A stretch of DNA of 64,000 bases. It comes from RGIG3102 sp964369975. GTDB taxonomy: Bacteria > Bacillota > Clostridia > Oscillospirales > Ruminococcaceae. This document shows positions 44,281-51,490 of this stretch, piece after piece. The stretch is taken from assembly GCA_964369975.1 (NCBI GenBank), contig CAYJFZ010000002.1, forward strand, positions 186,001 through 250,000, given 5' to 3'. The stretch's first letter is position 1, and each line of letters opens with the position of its first letter. The notes beneath the pieces were generated by a model. It worked only from the letters and a program-made list of their open reading frames with translations. It was not told where the DNA came from and made no database searches. The translations under genes were made by a program, and so were the position numbers.

Positions 44281-45558
44281 ATGAAACTAAAAAGACTATT
44301 AGCACTTACCTTAGCTACTGCACTGCTATTTACAGCTTGCTCAAGTGGCGATGATGCAGACACAACTGGCGAAGACACTATGGAGGCTATTGTTACAGAA
44401 ATAACAGAGCCTGTAGAAATCACATTCTGGCACGCGATGAACGGTGCACAAGAAGAAGCACTAACAAAAATGACAGATGACTTCATGGCAGCAAATCCAA
44501 ATATCACTGTTACTTTACAAAACCAATCAAGCTACGGTGATTTATCAACAAAGCTTACATCAACAATGCAAAGTCCTGAAGACTTACCAACATTAACACA
44601 AGCATATCCAGGTTGGGTATATTATCCAATGGAAGATGGCTTAGTAGTTGACTTAAAACCTTACATTGAACATGAAACAATCGGTTTTGATAACTACGAT
44701 GATGTTTTAGAAGGTTTTAGAACAGCTGTTGACTACGATGGCAAAATCTATGCAATGCCTTTTAACAAATCAACAGAATTACTATGGTATAACAAAACAG
44801 TTATCGTTGATGAATTAGGCTTAGATGTTCCTACAACTTATGAAGAGTTAATGGAAGTTTCAAAAGAAGTTTATGCACAAAAAGGTATGGCTGGCGTAAG
44901 TTTTGACTCATTATCAAACTACTACACAACATACTTAGCAAACAATGCTACAGAATATACACCAGAATTTGATGTAACAAGCGAATTATCACAAGAAGCT
45001 GTTAACTACTACTTAGATGGTGTTAAAGAAGGCTACTTTAGAATCGCAGGCGTTGACAGATACAATTCAGTACCATTCGGCGCAGAAACTTTAGCAATGT
45101 ACATCGGCTCAAGTGCTGGTGAAACATATGTTAGAGATGGCGCAGAAGGCAAATTTGAATTTGGTGTAGCTCCAGCTCCATACGAAACAGTTGTACAACA
45201 AGGTACAGATGTTTATATGTTTACAAGTGCATCACCAGAACAAAGAACAGCTGCTTTTGAATACCTAAAACACCTAACAACAACAGAAAATCAAATTTAC
45301 TGGGCAGTTAACACAGGTTACATTCCTGTAAGAAGTTCTGCATTACAATCTGATGAGTACCTAAATTCAGGTGCTGCAGTTCCTACAGTTATCGAAGAAG
45401 CAACAATGTCTGTATTCTCAACACCTTTATATGAAGGCTCAGATGCAGCTTACAATGAAATCGAAACAGTACTTGAAGGCTTATTAGCACTTCCAGAAGA
45501 AGCTGATGTACCAACAGCTTTAGATAACTTCAAAGCTATCTTAGAAACAACTTGGTAA
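44281..45558 (+). CDS. extracellular solute-binding lipoprotein of the second ABC importer
   Basis: 425 residues. Signal peptide with lipobox LFTAC at about Cys20, then ITFWHAMNGAQEEALTKMTD, typical of the glycerol-3-phosphate/sugar (UgpB-like) binding family. ATG 44281 follows ACGGAGGAAACT. Codons favour AAC, TAC and TTC, as expected for strong expression. It captures the substrate for the permeases just upstream. Last gene of the operon. Confidence 0.94.
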   Translation: MKLKRLLALTLATALLFTACSSGDDADTTGEDTMEAIVTEITEPVEITFWHAMNGAQEEALTKMTDDFMAANPNITVTLQNQSSYGDLSTKLTSTMQSPEDLPTLTQAYPGWVYYPMEDGLVVDLKPYIEHETIGFDNYDDVLEGFRTAVDYDGKIYAMPFNKSTELLWYNKTVIVDELGLDVPTTYEELMEVSKEVYAQKGMAGVSFDSLSNYYTTYLANNATEYTPEFDVTSELSQEAVNYYLDGVKEGYFRIAGVDRYNSVPFGAETLAMYIGSSAGETYVRDGAEGKFEFGVAPAPYETVVQQGTDVYMFTSASPEQRTAAFEYLKHLTTTENQIYWAVNTGYIPVRSSALQSDEYLNSGAAVPTVIEEATMSVFSTPLYEGSDAAYNEIETVLEGLLALPEEADVPTALDNFKAILETTW

Positions 45559-45591
45559 TCATAACTTATTAATTTATAATAAGAAAATATT

Positions 45592-45624
45592 AAACAGACA
45601 GCAAAATTTGCTGTCTGTTTTTGT
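45592..45624 (+). terminator. terminator of the second ABC operon
   Basis: AAACAGACAGCAAA and TTTGCTGTCTGTTT with a 1-base centre, then TTTTT. It lies 34 bases after the binding-protein stop. Confidence 0.9.
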
Positions 45625-45639
45625 ATTTATAATTAAATT

Positions 45640-45676
45640 AAAAAAAAGAGCCCTTTATTATTTAGGACTCTTTTTA
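45640..45676 (-). terminator. terminator overlapping the DUF2304 gene end
   Basis: On the minus strand AAAAAGAGTCCT, an 8-base loop, then AGGGCTCTTTTTTTT. The DUF2304 stop codon is in the loop. Confidence 0.7.
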
Positions 45677-46002
45677 TCTATATTTTCAATTGCTCTATTT
45701 TGAATAATAGTTTTAACTTGATTTTTTAATAAAGATAATTTTTGTTGCATTCTAAATTGATTTACAATTAAAATAAATATTATTCCTAAATACAATAGAT
45801 TTGTCGGATCATCTAAGTTTAATAAATTCGAAAAATAAAAAACAATAGAAGGGAAGAGGCTGAGTAGTAGTATGGATATTGAAAACAATATCCAAAAAAC
45901 AGTATCTTCAATTTGCATTTTTGATTTTTTCACTTTTGATATTATATAAAACAGCGTTGAAAGAGAAACAGTGGTTAGCATTAATCTAAAAAAAATACTC
46001 AT
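45658..46002 (-). CDS. DUF2304 family membrane protein
   Basis: About 114 residues with three membrane segments and a final cytoplasmic coiled helix (LIVNQFRMQQKLSLLKNQVK), as in DUF2304. These small proteins commonly sit beside GT2 glycosyltransferases in polysaccharide loci and may anchor them. Here it follows the GT2 gene by 9 bases with AAGGAGGATTT before the ATG. Probably works with that enzyme. Confidence 0.85.
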   Translation of the reverse strand: MSIFFRLMLTTVSLSTLFYIISKVKKSKMQIEDTVFWILFSISILLLSLFPSIVFYFSNLLNLDDPTNLLYLGIIFILIVNQFRMQQKLSLLKNQVKTIIQNRAIENIDKKSPK

Positions 46003-46011
46003 AAATCCTCC

Positions 46012-46692
46012 TTATCTAAACTTATGTAATATAAAAATTGAAATCGACATTCGAAGCATATATTTTATGCTATTGTAAAAATTTAAGTAGCTACTGCCAT
46101 TTAATCTTTCTTTCATATCGACTTGAACTTCATTGAGTTTAAAGCCTTCTTTTAAAAGATAAGCTATGGTATCAGGCTCAGGGCCTAAATTAATATTATT
46201 AACCATTTTATTTATAATATTTTTATTAAATAAACGCATACCGCTCGTTGGGTCTGTTAATAAATAACCTGAAACTAAATAAATTGATAAAGTGATAAAA
46301 CGAGAGCCTAACATTCTAAAAGTATAAGGCTTTTTTTCTTTAGCAAATCGAGAGCCTATAACGATATCTGAATTAGTACTAATAGCACAAGCTAATAAAT
46401 CATCTAAATAGTTTGCTAAATGCTGACCATCAGCATCAAACTGGGCGATATAGTCGTAATTATGCTTATGCGCATAAAGAACCCCAGTCTCAAAAGCGCC
46501 AGCTAAGCCTAAGTTTGCATCTAAATTTAATACATTAAAGTTATTGTCAATACAAACTTGCAGGGTGTTATCATAAGAGCCATCATTTACAATAACATAA
46601 TCCCAGCTATGAGCATTTGTTGTTATATCATGAATAGTACTTATAATGTTTGCTTCTTCATTAAAAGCAGGTATAATTAATAATTTTTTCAT
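46012..46692 (-). CDS. glycosyltransferase family 2 (dolichol-phosphate mannosyltransferase-like)
   Basis: 226 residues. GT-A fold motifs: IIPAFNEEANI at the N-terminus, YVIVNDGSYDNT, and the DxD in AQFDADGQHLAN at about residue 90, followed by SRFAKEKKPYTFRMLGSR. Such enzymes transfer a sugar from a nucleotide sugar to a lipid phosphate or glycan chain. No membrane segment; the adjacent DUF2304 protein may hold it at the membrane. Start ATG 46692 is 7 bases after GAGG; an upstream in-frame start at 46704 overlaps the GT4 gene and has no site. Confidence 0.9.
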   Translation of the reverse strand: MKKLLIIPAFNEEANIISTIHDITTNAHSWDYVIVNDGSYDNTLQVCIDNNFNVLNLDANLGLAGAFETGVLYAHKHNYDYIAQFDADGQHLANYLDDLLACAISTNSDIVIGSRFAKEKKPYTFRMLGSRFITLSIYLVSGYLLTDPTSGMRLFNKNIINKMVNNINLGPEPDTIAYLLKEGFKLNEVQVDMKERLNGSSYLNFYNSIKYMLRMSISIFILHKFR

Positions 46693-46693
46693 T

Positions 46694-47833
46694 TTAAGCC
46701 TCAAAATTCATTTCTAAAATTTGATTTGCAGTTATATGCCATAAAAAGTTTTCAAGAACTCTTTGTTTTGCATTATCGATTTTTTGATTAAAATTTTCAT
46801 CTGTAAGAGCTGTCATTAAAGCCTTTTTAATTGAATCAACACTGTTATCTTCCATTAAAATTCCGTGTTCTGAGTCTAATATAATCTCAGTTGCCCCACC
46901 ACTTTGCATAGTAGTAGCGACAATACAGCCACAAAGGCATGCCTCCAATACAGTAGTAGGAAAACCTTCGGAAATTGTAGGTAGGCAAAAAATATCACTT
47001 TGTTTATAAAGGCTAATAGCTTGTCGATAGGCTATTTGTCCTAATAAAAAAGTATTTTCATTTTTATTATTATATAAATAATTATAAGAAGCACCTTCAC
47101 CTGCGAAAAGTAAAACAGTATTCTCTAAGTTTAATTCATTAAAAGCTTTTAATAAATTCTCCACACCTTTTTCAGGAACTAATCGACCTACATAACATAT
47201 CTTCTTGCTATTAGCATCTATGTTATATGGTGAAAGGTCTAATTCGTGTTTATCAATATTATAGATATAGTCAGCACTTATTGCGTTATATAAAATACCC
47301 TTAGCTTTTACATTAAAATGCTTAAGCCACTTACAGCAAGCTTTTGATACTCCGTAAAAGTTTTTACAATTCATATAGATTAATTTTATTAAAATATGCT
47401 CATAAATTCTAATAAAAACATCTAAAAATTTATTATTTAAACTTAAATAATTTGAGCCATGCTCGATTACTATACAAGGTAATTTATGTTTTTTTGCAAA
47501 AGCACTACATAATAAAGATAAAAGGTATATTCTGGTATTAATGATGAAATGGATGTTTTCATTTTCTAAAACAGTATTAAGTAAAGAGATATTTTCTTTG
47601 CTAAAAAATGCAATAGGAAGTCTTCCGTTTACTAAAGAAAGACCCTTTAAACGAAGTATTTTAATTCCCTCAGGAGTTGTTTCAATTTTGGGTGTGTTCT
47701 TAACAGAACTTGTGATAACTATGCAATTATGACCTTTTTTAATTAATTCTTTTGCTAAATTAAATGTATAAGTTTCAACGCCACCAACAGTAGGAAAATA
47801 CTGAGCTGAAACAATGCAGTATGTTTTTTTCAT
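46694..47833 (-). CDS. glycosyltransferase family 4
   Basis: 379 residues with a GT-B fold. The N-terminal domain begins YFPTVGGVETYTFNLAKEL and the C-terminal donor-binding part shows ICYVGRLVPEKGVENLLKA, LLFAGEG and the E-x7-E type segment FCLPTISEGFPTTVLEA. It transfers a sugar to a growing polysaccharide or lipid-linked chain in the cytoplasm. Its ATG overlaps the TAA of the degenerate reading frame just upstream (TAATG), and the ribosome binding site AAGGTGGTGA belongs to that remnant, so the two were once one operon. Confidence 0.92.
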   Translation of the reverse strand: MKKTYCIVSAQYFPTVGGVETYTFNLAKELIKKGHNCIVITSSVKNTPKIETTPEGIKILRLKGLSLVNGRLPIAFFSKENISLLNTVLENENIHFIINTRIYLLSLLCSAFAKKHKLPCIVIEHGSNYLSLNNKFLDVFIRIYEHILIKLIYMNCKNFYGVSKACCKWLKHFNVKAKGILYNAISADYIYNIDKHELDLSPYNIDANSKKICYVGRLVPEKGVENLLKAFNELNLENTVLLFAGEGASYNYLYNNKNENTFLLGQIAYRQAISLYKQSDIFCLPTISEGFPTTVLEACLCGCIVATTMQSGGATEIILDSEHGILMEDNSVDSIKKALMTALTDENFNQKIDNAKQRVLENFLWHITANQILEMNFEA

Positions 47834-47835
47834 TA

Positions 47836-48140
47836 GGTTTCACCACCTTTTTTAGTAAGTATTTTTAATATATCATTTATAAGTAATATTGCAGAAAATA
47901 GGATAATAGGAACAGTAATAAGATTAAACAAATCTTGTGTAGTAAAAGAGTTTATTGTATCAAATGTTCTTTTATTAATTGTGAGTTCTTCAAATTTAAT
48001 GGTATTTGAGGCAGTTACACCTAAATCAAATCTTATTTTTTTAGTATTAAAAGGAAGTGTAAATGAGTAATAACCATTTTCAATTTATGTTATTTGCTAA
48101 AGCACTTGCATTAATGTTCAAAATGAAAATACGTCCCAAA
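47836..48140 (-). pseudogene. C-terminal remnant of a larger membrane protein of the polysaccharide locus
   Basis: On the minus strand an open frame from 48084 to 47836 encodes about 83 residues (ENGYYSFTLPFNTKKIRF, then DLGVTASNTIKFEELTIN and a final membrane segment FNLITVPIILFSAILLI) but has no start codon before its upstream stop at 48087. A second frame just beyond reads ILNINASALANNI and would join it after a small frameshift. The look is that of the end of a long membrane protein with an extracellular carbohydrate-binding-like region. The upstream limit is uncertain. Remnant status is inferred from the missing start and the frame break. Confidence 0.5.
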
Positions 48141-48157
48141 AACTAAATTAGGGACGA
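48131..48157 (-). terminator. possible terminator of the small membrane protein gene
   Basis: ATCGTCCC, a 13-base loop and GGGACGTATTTTC on the minus strand. The GC-rich 6-bp stem is unusual for this region, and the T-run is imperfect. It lies 7 bases after the small gene's stop. Confidence 0.45.
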
Positions 48158-48163
48158 TTAATA

Positions 48164-48328
48164 CTATAAATAATTTAAAAATAAGCCATTTAAAACTCCA
48201 CCAATATAAACAAAGGCTATAAAAGAGAATAACCCGATTAAGAATGAAGATATAGGTGTAGTCTTCAGATATCTATAAAATACAAATCCTATAAAATGAA
48301 TAAGCAAAAAAGCTAAAAAAATAGGCAT
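48164..48328 (-). CDS. small membrane protein, 54 residues
   Basis: A short gene with ATG at 48328 and a clear GGAGAAATA ribosome binding site. The protein has two hydrophobic segments (MPIFLAFLLIHFIGFVFY and FLIGLFSFIAFVYIGGVL) separated by a short basic loop (RYLKTTPIS). Family unknown. It has its own promoter (TTGATA-N17-TATCAT) with Spo0A-box-like sequences immediately upstream, and a hairpin after the stop, so it looks like a complete single-gene unit. A role during the start of sporulation or stationary phase is possible by inference from the promoter. Confidence 0.6.
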   Translation of the reverse strand: MPIFLAFLLIHFIGFVFYRYLKTTPISSFLIGLFSFIAFVYIGGVLNGLFLNYL

Positions 48329-48362
48329 TATTTCTCCTTATATATATAATACTTTATTAATA

Positions 48363-48391
48363 ATGATAACATAACTTGTACACAATATCAA
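48363..48391 (-). promoter_or_regulatory. predicted SigA promoter of the small membrane protein gene
   Basis: On the minus strand TTGATA (48391-48386), 17 bases, TATCAT (48368-48363), about 35 bases before the start codon. Confidence 0.6.
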
Positions 48392-48404
48392 GGAAAACAT
48401 TAAA

Positions 48405-48430
48405 ATTCGACAATCAATAGAGTGTCGAAT
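48405..48430. promoter_or_regulatory. inverted pair of Spo0A-box-like sites
   Basis: ATTCGACA and TGTCGAAT form a perfect 8-bp inverted repeat with a 10-base centre. The box nearer the small gene reads TGTCGAAT on its coding strand and ends exactly 13 bases before that gene's -35. The other direction leads to the sigma factor gene, whose promoter is about 115 bases away. Confidence 0.55.
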
Positions 48431-48544
48431 ATTTAATTAATACAACCAATAAATTATAAGAAAGGATATCTTTATTAAAAATTATTTAAACATTTTAAAT
48501 TCGTATTATTTATTAATAAATTATGTATAAATTGTAATAAAACA

Positions 48545-48573
48545 TTGTAAATTAGCAAAAAATTAGGTATAAT
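48545..48573 (+). promoter_or_regulatory. predicted promoter of the sigma/RsgI pair
   Basis: TTGTAA at 48545-48550, 17 bases, TATAAT at 48568-48573, about 79 bases before the sigma factor start. The surrounding 48431-48651 stretch is otherwise AT-rich without further signals. Confidence 0.55.
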
Positions 48574-48651
48574 TAAATTAATTTAAAAAAAATTATTTTT
48601 AATGCAATAAAAACACTTACTTATGTATTATTATAGTGAATGGAGGAAATT

Positions 48652-49236
48652 ATGTTTTTATTATTAATGGCTGTTTTAAATGATGAAACTCCAGCCGAAT
48701 TAGTAGTTCCTGATGAGCTTATATATAAAATAGCTCAAAAAGACTCAAAAGCTTTGGAGGAACTGTACCAAAAAACCAACAAAGCAGTTTATGGTTTTGC
48801 GTATTCAATACTTAAAAATTCATACGACGCACAGGATGTGTTGCAAGATGTTTTTGTAAAAGTATATACTGCAGCACATACTTATAAAGGTCAGGGAAAA
48901 CCTATGGCTTGGATATTTACAATAACAAGGAATTTAGCTTTATTGAAAATAAGACAAGAAAAAAGGACAGGAGTAATCGACACCCAAGAAACACAAGTAG
49001 AGGATACATATCAGCAAGACGGTGATATTGAAAATAAACTTTTACTTGAAATGCTATTAAATACACTTTCTGATGAAGACAGACAGATTGTTGTATTGCA
49101 TGCATTTAGTGGTATGAAGCATAAAGAAATAGCTCAAATAATGCAATTGAACTTATCAACAGTTCTTTCAAAACATAATCGAGCACTAAAGAAAATGCGA
49201 AATATTTTACAGGAGGACAGTGGCGATGACAGATAA
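48652..49236 (+). CDS. ECF-like RNA polymerase sigma factor
   Basis: 194 residues. Region 2 at about residues 38-105 (LYQKTNKAVYGFAYSILKN, AQDVLQDVFVKVY, AWIFTITRNLALLKIRQ) and region 4 at about 130-185 (LSDEDRQIVVLHAFSGMKHKEIA followed by the recognition helix LNLSTVLSKHNRALKKMR). Start ATG 48652 follows GGAGG exactly; an earlier in-frame start at 48640 overlaps that site. It has an unusual hydrophobic start (MFLLLMAVL) before region 2. The next gene overlaps it by 11 bases and encodes its likely anti-sigma factor. Target promoters are unknown. Confidence 0.92.
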   Translation: MFLLLMAVLNDETPAELVVPDELIYKIAQKDSKALEELYQKTNKAVYGFAYSILKNSYDAQDVLQDVFVKVYTAAHTYKGQGKPMAWIFTITRNLALLKIRQEKRTGVIDTQETQVEDTYQQDGDIENKLLLEMLLNTLSDEDRQIVVLHAFSGMKHKEIAQIMQLNLSTVLSKHNRALKKMRNILQEDSGDDR

Positions 49237-50485
49237 ACAATTAGAATTAAAAATACAAAAAGCTATCTTAGCAACAAAACCAAAAGATGATTTTAATGCT
49301 ATCATGAAAGCTTGCCTTGAAAGCGATAATAATACAGATACTATTAAAGAAGATAAAAAAGCCATTCCTTTTAAAAGGTATATAATGGCTGTAGCCGCAA
49401 GTTTTGCTATAATTTTTACAAGTATATTTATGTATGGTATATTAGGAGATTCAACAGCCTATGTTATAAATATGGATGTTAACCCTAGCATATCAATACA
49501 AGTAAATAAAGATGAAGAAATAAAAGAAGTTACAGCTTTAAATGGTGATGCGGTAATAGTTTTAGGTGATATGAATTTAGAAGGCCTTGACTTAGAACTT
49601 GCAATGAATGCTATAGTTGGCTCAATGGTAAAACACGGATATATTGACCAAATAAGCAATACAATACTTTTATCAGTAGAAGGTGATGAACTTACAGATG
49701 AATTAAAAAATACTTTATTAGATAAAGTAAGTATGATTCTATCTGAAAATTCAGTAACAGGCTCAGTAGTATATAGAGAAATGACAGTTACAAGTGCAAT
49801 AGAAGATTTAGCAAATGAATACGATATATCAATAGGTAAAGCAAACTTAATTAATGATATATTAATGCTAAACACATATTTTGATATAAATGATTTAATA
49901 GGTTTTAAAACATCAGAATTAGTCCTTATATTACAAGGCTTACAAGAAACAACAGATATTGTAGGCGAAGTATATAAAGGTGATTACATTGGCGAACAAA
50001 ATGCCTTAAACATAGCCTTAACACATGCAGGCGTTCAAGCTCCTAACAATGTAGACATTGAATATGATAGTTATAACTCAAGATTAGCATATGAGATAGA
50101 ATTTGACTTTAATGGTAATGATTATGAATATCATATAGATGTAAAAACAGGAGATATCTTAAGTAGTGAATTAGATGTAGATGATGATTTTGATGACGAC
50201 GATGATGAAGATGAAGACGAATTAGAAGACGAATTAGAAGATGAATTAGAAGATGAATTGGAAGATGAATTGGAAGACGAGTTAGAAGATGAATTTGAAG
50301 ATGAATTGGAAGATGAGTTAGAAGATAATAATGACAATAACGCCGACAATGTCGGTGATAGTGTCAATACACAAACTCAACCTGAGCCACAAGCGCCACA
50401 AGCCCCTCCGTCAAATGATAATGACAATGACGACGGTGATGAAGAAGAGGAAGAAGATGAAGACGAAGAAGAGGATAATGATTAA
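49226..50485 (+). CDS. RsgI-type membrane anti-sigma factor with PepSY-like domain and acidic repeat tail
   Basis: 419 residues. A cytoplasmic N-terminus (about 1-47), one membrane segment at about 50-70 (YIMAVAASFAIIFTSIFMY), then the conserved RsgI extracellular element VINMDVNPSISIQVNKDEE with AMNAIVGSMVKHGYI. A PepSY-like domain lies at about 250-310 (AYEIEFDFNGNDYEYHIDV and TGDI). From about residue 325 the protein is almost only Glu, Asp and Leu: nine ELED-type repeats, then a Pro/Gln stretch and a final Asp/Glu/Asn tail. Start ATG 49226 is 9 bases after AGGAGG. It should hold the sigma factor inactive until an outside signal triggers cleavage. RsgI proteins of cellulolytic clostridia carry sugar-binding domains; here an acidic tail takes that place. 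Confidence 0.87.
   Translation: MTDKQLELKIQKAILATKPKDDFNAIMKACLESDNNTDTIKEDKKAIPFKRYIMAVAASFAIIFTSIFMYGILGDSTAYVINMDVNPSISIQVNKDEEIKEVTALNGDAVIVLGDMNLEGLDLELAMNAIVGSMVKHGYIDQISNTILLSVEGDELTDELKNTLLDKVSMILSENSVTGSVVYREMTVTSAIEDLANEYDISIGKANLINDILMLNTYFDINDLIGFKTSELVLILQGLQETTDIVGEVYKGDYIGEQNALNIALTHAGVQAPNNVDIEYDSYNSRLAYEIEFDFNGNDYEYHIDVKTGDILSSELDVDDDFDDDDDEDEDELEDELEDELEDELEDELEDELEDEFEDELEDELEDNNDNNADNVGDSVNTQTQPEPQAPQAPPSNDNDNDDGDEEEEEDEDEEEDND
50219..50326 (+). repeat. 12-bp coding repeat, nine units, encoding ELED
   Basis: Nine head-to-tail copies of GAATTAGAAGAT-like units with silent and near-silent changes (one unit encodes EFED). Such short repeats change length easily by slippage, so the tail length probably varies between strains. 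Confidence 0.9.
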
Positions 50486-50500
50486 ATAAAAACATAATTT

Positions 50501-50536
50501 TAAAAGCGATGCTAAAACATCGCTTTTATTTTTTTA
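50501..50536 (+). terminator. terminator of the sigma/RsgI pair
   Basis: AAAAGCGATG, a 6-base loop, CATCGCTTTT and a T-run. It may also serve the convergent ZIP gene that ends at 50539. Confidence 0.88.
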
Positions 50537-50538
50537 TA

Positions 50539-51318
50539 TTAAATAAATAGTAGTAAACTTAGAGCCATTATTAACATACCAAAAACTGCCCAATAATCAC
50601 AAAAAGGAGAGCTTGAATATTTTTTACTTGAAGGCAAGAGTTCTGCTATGCTTATATATACCATAACACCACTTACAAACGAAAAGATAAAACCAAACAT
50701 ACCATCATTAAATATACCTGATAATAATACATACCCAATAACACCTCCTATAGGCTCGGCTACGCCCGATAGAAGGGATATAAAAAGAGCCTTAGATTTG
50801 CTTTTAGTAGCAAAATAAATAGGAACAGCAACAGCAACACCCTCAGGTATATTATGTATTGCAATGGCAAGTGCAATAGGAAAGCCTAAAGAAGGATCTT
50901 TTATTGCAGCTGTAAAAGTGGCAAGACCTTCAGGGAAATTATGAATAGCAATAGCAAGGGCAGTGAAAATACCCATTCTAAGTAAGTTTTCATCAGTTGA
51001 AGTGTTATTAGTGATATCTTTAATATCCGGAATTAATTTATCAATTAAAATAATGAGTAATATCCCTAAAAAGAAGCTGATAATTGAATATAAATTACCT
51101 TGTTTTTCACCGTAAAATAATATAAGTGAATTCTTGCCCTTAATTAATATTTCAGCGAATGAAACATAGAGCATTACACCACCAGCAAAGCCTAAACTAA
51201 TTGATAGTATGTCATTATTAATTTTTTTACCTTTTAAAACAATTAAACTTCCTATACAAGTTGATAGTCCTGCAAATATTGTCAGCCCTAAGGCAAATAA
51301 AAAATTATTTTGGTTCAT
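50539..51318 (-). CDS. ZIP family metal transporter (ZupT-like)
   Basis: 259 residues with about eight membrane segments. The two metal-path motifs are clear: AIHNFPEGLATF in one segment and AIHNIPEGVAVAVPIYFA in the next. The family imports zinc and sometimes iron or manganese. ATG 51318 follows ATGGAGATTTATT. It shares the terminator with the sigma/RsgI pair on the other strand. No metal-regulator site was recognised. Confidence 0.93.
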   Translation of the reverse strand: MNQNNFLFALGLTIFAGLSTCIGSLIVLKGKKINNDILSISLGFAGGVMLYVSFAEILIKGKNSLILFYGEKQGNLYSIISFFLGILLIILIDKLIPDIKDITNNTSTDENLLRMGIFTALAIAIHNFPEGLATFTAAIKDPSLGFPIALAIAIHNIPEGVAVAVPIYFATKSKSKALFISLLSGVAEPIGGVIGYVLLSGIFNDGMFGFIFSFVSGVMVYISIAELLPSSKKYSSSPFCDYWAVFGMLIMALSLLLFI

Positions 51319-51427
51319 AATAAATCTCCATAAAATAAAAGCGCTTATATTATTATATAAAAAATTACAGTTTTAAGTTAAAAAATAATTATCTTAATTA
51401 GCTTTTTATATAAAAGAGTAGGGGAAT

Positions 51428-51461
51428 AAAAAAATAAGCTACTATAAAGTAGCTTATTTTC
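51428..51461 (-). terminator. terminator of the flavoprotein reductase gene
   Basis: On the minus strand AAAATAAGCTAC, a 6-base loop, GTAGCTTATTTT, then T-runs, 30 bases after the stop at 51491. The rest of the 170-base gap contains the ZIP promoter region. Confidence 0.82.
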
Positions 51462-51490
51462 TATTTAATATATTAGTAATTAAATGTATT

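Noticed and set aside
48063..48146. A 27-codon plus-strand frame (MSNNHFQFMLFAKALALMF...) with AAAAGGAAG before it.
   Set aside because: It lies opposite the degenerate minus-strand remnant and overlaps a hairpin. It has no promoter of its own and looks like a shadow.
50131..50367. A minus-strand frame made almost only of Ser and Asn.
   Set aside because: It is the complement of the ELED repeat in the anti-sigma gene. No ribosome binding site; low complexity.
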